From Bordetella sp. (lineage in GTDB: Bacteria; Pseudomonadota; Gammaproteobacteria; Burkholderiales; Burkholderiaceae_B), in contig CP063810.1 in NCBI GenBank assembly GCA_022818765.1, positions 186,001-250,000 of the forward strand: a DNA stretch of 64,000 nt, read 5' to 3'. Both the position numbers and the translations under genes were made by a program. Under the pieces are notes generated by a model. The model was not told the origin of the DNA. It worked only from the letters and a program-made list of their open reading frames with translations, and did not search any database. Of the stretch, positions 62,117 to 64,000 are shown piece after piece. Position 1 is the first letter of the stretch; each line of letters starts with the position of its first letter.

Positions 62117-63594
62117 TTATAATTTTTTTGTAGATATATGGGTTAAAAGGTTCTCAACCGAAACATGCATTATATCAGTAAAAACTTTTGGATAGATTCC
62201 CATAAACAGTATTAGAAAAGCCATTACAAATAAAATTAAATATTCATGACAGAAAACATCTGAAATTTTTCTAATATTACTATGCACAATTTCACCAAAA
62301 ATGACCCGTTTTATTAGTAAAAGAGAATATGATGCGCCAATAACCATTGTAATTATTGATAAAAAAGCTACTAAAAAGTTTTGTTTTATTGTGCCTAAAA
62401 AATTAAAAATTCTCCAACAAAACCACTTGTTCCAGGTAAGCCAGCATTAGCCATAGAAAAAAGAATAAAAAATGTTGAAAAATTAGGCATAATTTTAGCT
62501 ATACCTGAATAATCGTCTATATCAAGAGAATGTGTTCGATTATAGAGAATACCAATGGAAAAAAACATTGCAATAGATATAAAACCATGCGAAATCATTT
62601 GAACAATTGCACCTTCTATACTAGATACATTAAGTATAAAGATGCCTAAAGTCACAAAACCCATATGGGAAATAGATGAATAAGCTACTAACCTTTTCAT
62701 ATTATCTTGAACTATTGCTATTAAACCAATATAAATTATTGAAATAAGAGAAAGACCTATTACTAAACTTGAAAAGTTCTTTGATATATCAGGAACAATA
62801 GGTAAAGCAATTCTCAGAAAACCATAAGCTCCCATTTTTAACATAATAGCTGCTAGAATAATAGAACCACTTGTAGGAGCTTCGACGTGAACATCTGGTA
62901 ACCATGTATGTACTGGCCACATTGGTATTTTTATTGCAAAGGTTATTAACAACGCAATAAAAATAAAAAGTTGCTGTGCATATTCCAATTTAGACTTATG
63001 CCATACAAATATTTCAAAGGAGTTTGATACATTTCGCAAATAAATAAAAGCTATAAGCATCAACAAGGAACCAAATAAAGTATATAAAAATAATTTATAT
63101 GCTGCGTAAATTTTATTGTTTCCTCCCCAAGTTCCAATAATGATGTACATTGGAATGAGTGTTGATTCAAAAAAAATATAAAATAACATTCCGTCTATGG
63201 CTGAGAACACTCCAATTGTTAAGCCAGACATAATTAAAAAGGCAGACATATAATGAGATATATTGCTTATAATCATTCTCCAACTTGCCAATACTATAAT
63301 AAGAGTTGTAAAAGCAGTTAGTAATATAAACCAAATTGAAATTCCATCTATACCTATATGATAATTAATTTTGAGGAATTTAATCCAAGTCAAATTTTGC
63401 TCAAACTGTATGTCAGATGTTTTGGAATTAAAACAAAAATAAATAGGTATGGTGACTAAAAATCCTGATATAGAACCTATTAATGCTATATTTTTAATAT
63501 GGTTAGTGTTTCTTATAAAAAGAATAAAAAAACCGAAAACTATTGGAACAAAAATCGATAGAGTAAGCCATGGAATATTATTTATATACATCAT
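62117..63594 (-). pseudogene. nuoM: NADH-quinone oxidoreductase subunit M with one frame break
   Basis: Second antiporter-like subunit of complex I. It starts MMYINNIPWLTLSIFVPI at an ATGATG overlapping the nuoL stop. It includes FFESTLIPMYIIIGTWGG, the LPDVHVEAPTSGSIILAAIMLKMGAYGF lysine helix and PGTSGFVGEFLIF, where the frame stops. One more base in the A6 run at 62397-62402 gives EFLIFLGTIKQNF and continues to 62117, about 492 residues. Only the last spans are affected. Confidence 0.92.
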
Positions 63595-64000
63595 AGCTTT
63601 TCATTTAAAGAAAAAAAAGTCAGGAGAAGCATAATTCCTATAATCATAAAAAATGCATATTGATATATATGACCAGATTGTAAATTCCTTATGTTAGAAG
63701 ATAGTTTAATTATTAAATTGGCTGTACCTTTTACAATAAAACGATCTATTAACTTAATATCAACTATCTTCCATAAAAATAAACCTATTTTTCGAAAGGT
63801 ATAAACAATAATTTCTTCATAGATCCAATCGAAATAATATTTATTTTTAAGTAATTTATATACTTTATAAAAAGTTGATTTTATCGTATTAATATTATTA
63901 GGTTTCAATAAATAAAAATACCAAGATAAAAGCATCCCGAAAATCATAATCCAGAAAGGCAAAGATTTTATTGAATTTAATGAAAAATTTAAATATCCAG
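63591..64000 (-). CDS. nuoL: NADH-quinone oxidoreductase subunit L, C-terminal part (cut by window edge)
   Basis: The frame is open to the window end and reads GYLNFSLNSIKSLPFWIMIFGMLLSWYFYL, then FDWIYEEIIVYTFRKIGLFLWKIVD. This is the C-terminal lateral-helix and final-span region of NuoL. The stop TGA overlaps the nuoM start codon (ATGATG). About 135 residues are visible; the antiporter core lies outside the window. Confidence 0.88.
   Translation of the reverse strand, partial: GYLNFSLNSIKSLPFWIMIFGMLLSWYFYLLKPNNINTIKSTFYKVYKLLKNKYYFDWIYEEIIVYTFRKIGLFLWKIVDIKLIDRFIVKGTANLIIKLSSNIRNLQSGHIYQYAFFMIIGIMLLLTFFSLNEKL

Overview
The window is AT-rich (about 30 % G+C by eye, not counted) and codes for a betaproteobacterium of the Burkholderiales/Alcaligenaceae type with a reduced, simplified genome. 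Markers for this are the RisA/RisS-type two-component pair, nuoL-M-N followed by a DUF2818 gene, the HU gene followed by tRNA-Val(UAC), the smpB/ratA/rnfH block, and rpmI-rplT-pheS-pheT with both infC and ihfA missing from their usual places. The AT bias, several 300-600 base stretches without genes, and missing neighbours (kdsB, clpS, infC, ihfA, fecI, lpdA) suggest an obligate endosymbiont. A trypanosomatid symbiont of the Kinetoplastibacterium kind fits well, but that name is an inference.

Layout. 1-500: HU and tRNA-Val. 500-7100 (minus strand): argG, argF, rpsT, a broken orphan fecR-like gene, murJ, adk. 7088-9410: a gene-poor stretch with trm112-like and lpxK genes. 9414-17945 (plus): sodB with a strong terminator, clpA (frameshifted), ubiK, rpmI-rplT-pheS-pheT and a small unknown gene. 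17981-19536 (minus): sco1 and folD. 20107-24110: aceE-aceF. 24134-25561: argH. 25640-28575: an MscS-type channel and nadE. 28600-31265 (minus): recJ and a conserved unknown gene. 31327-34147: lolC-lolD-tatD. 34195-41002 (minus): guaA, guaB (three frameshifts), a two-part lipoate ligase, tatD, holB, tmk. 41356-49301: ygfZ, a VIT-family transporter, rnfH-ratA/smpB, the qmcA-nfeD pair, bolA, a parvulin, ligA. 49628-51621: a family-4 uracil-DNA glycosylase and a tsaB-rimI fusion. 51770-54552: risA-risS and ahpC. 54637-60227: ispF-ispD, mfd, serB. 60247-64000 (minus): DUF2818, nuoN, nuoM and the 3' part of nuoL.

How the genes fit together. argF, argG and argH cover every step from ornithine to arginine. 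guaB and guaA make GMP. AceF carries one lipoyl domain, and the two-part lipoate ligase in the same window could load it. NADH dehydrogenase, Sco1, FeSOD, AhpC and UbiK point to aerobic respiration with oxidative-stress defence. MurJ, LpxK, LolCD and the parvulin show that a cell envelope is still being built.

Most striking pattern. At least eleven sites in nine loci (murJ, fecR, clpA, guaB three times, tmk, smpB, tsaB-rimI, nuoN, nuoM), and perhaps a twelfth at lpxK, lack exactly one base in a homopolymer run. Putting the base back restores a family-typical protein every time. The uniform direction argues for systematic base-calling error more than for decay, although polymerase slippage at the longer runs cannot be excluded. 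The oddest single locus is the fecR-like gene, where a G8 tract sits in the loop of a perfect 24-bp inverted repeat exactly at the frame break. I found no CRISPR array, prophage, insertion sequence or rRNA.
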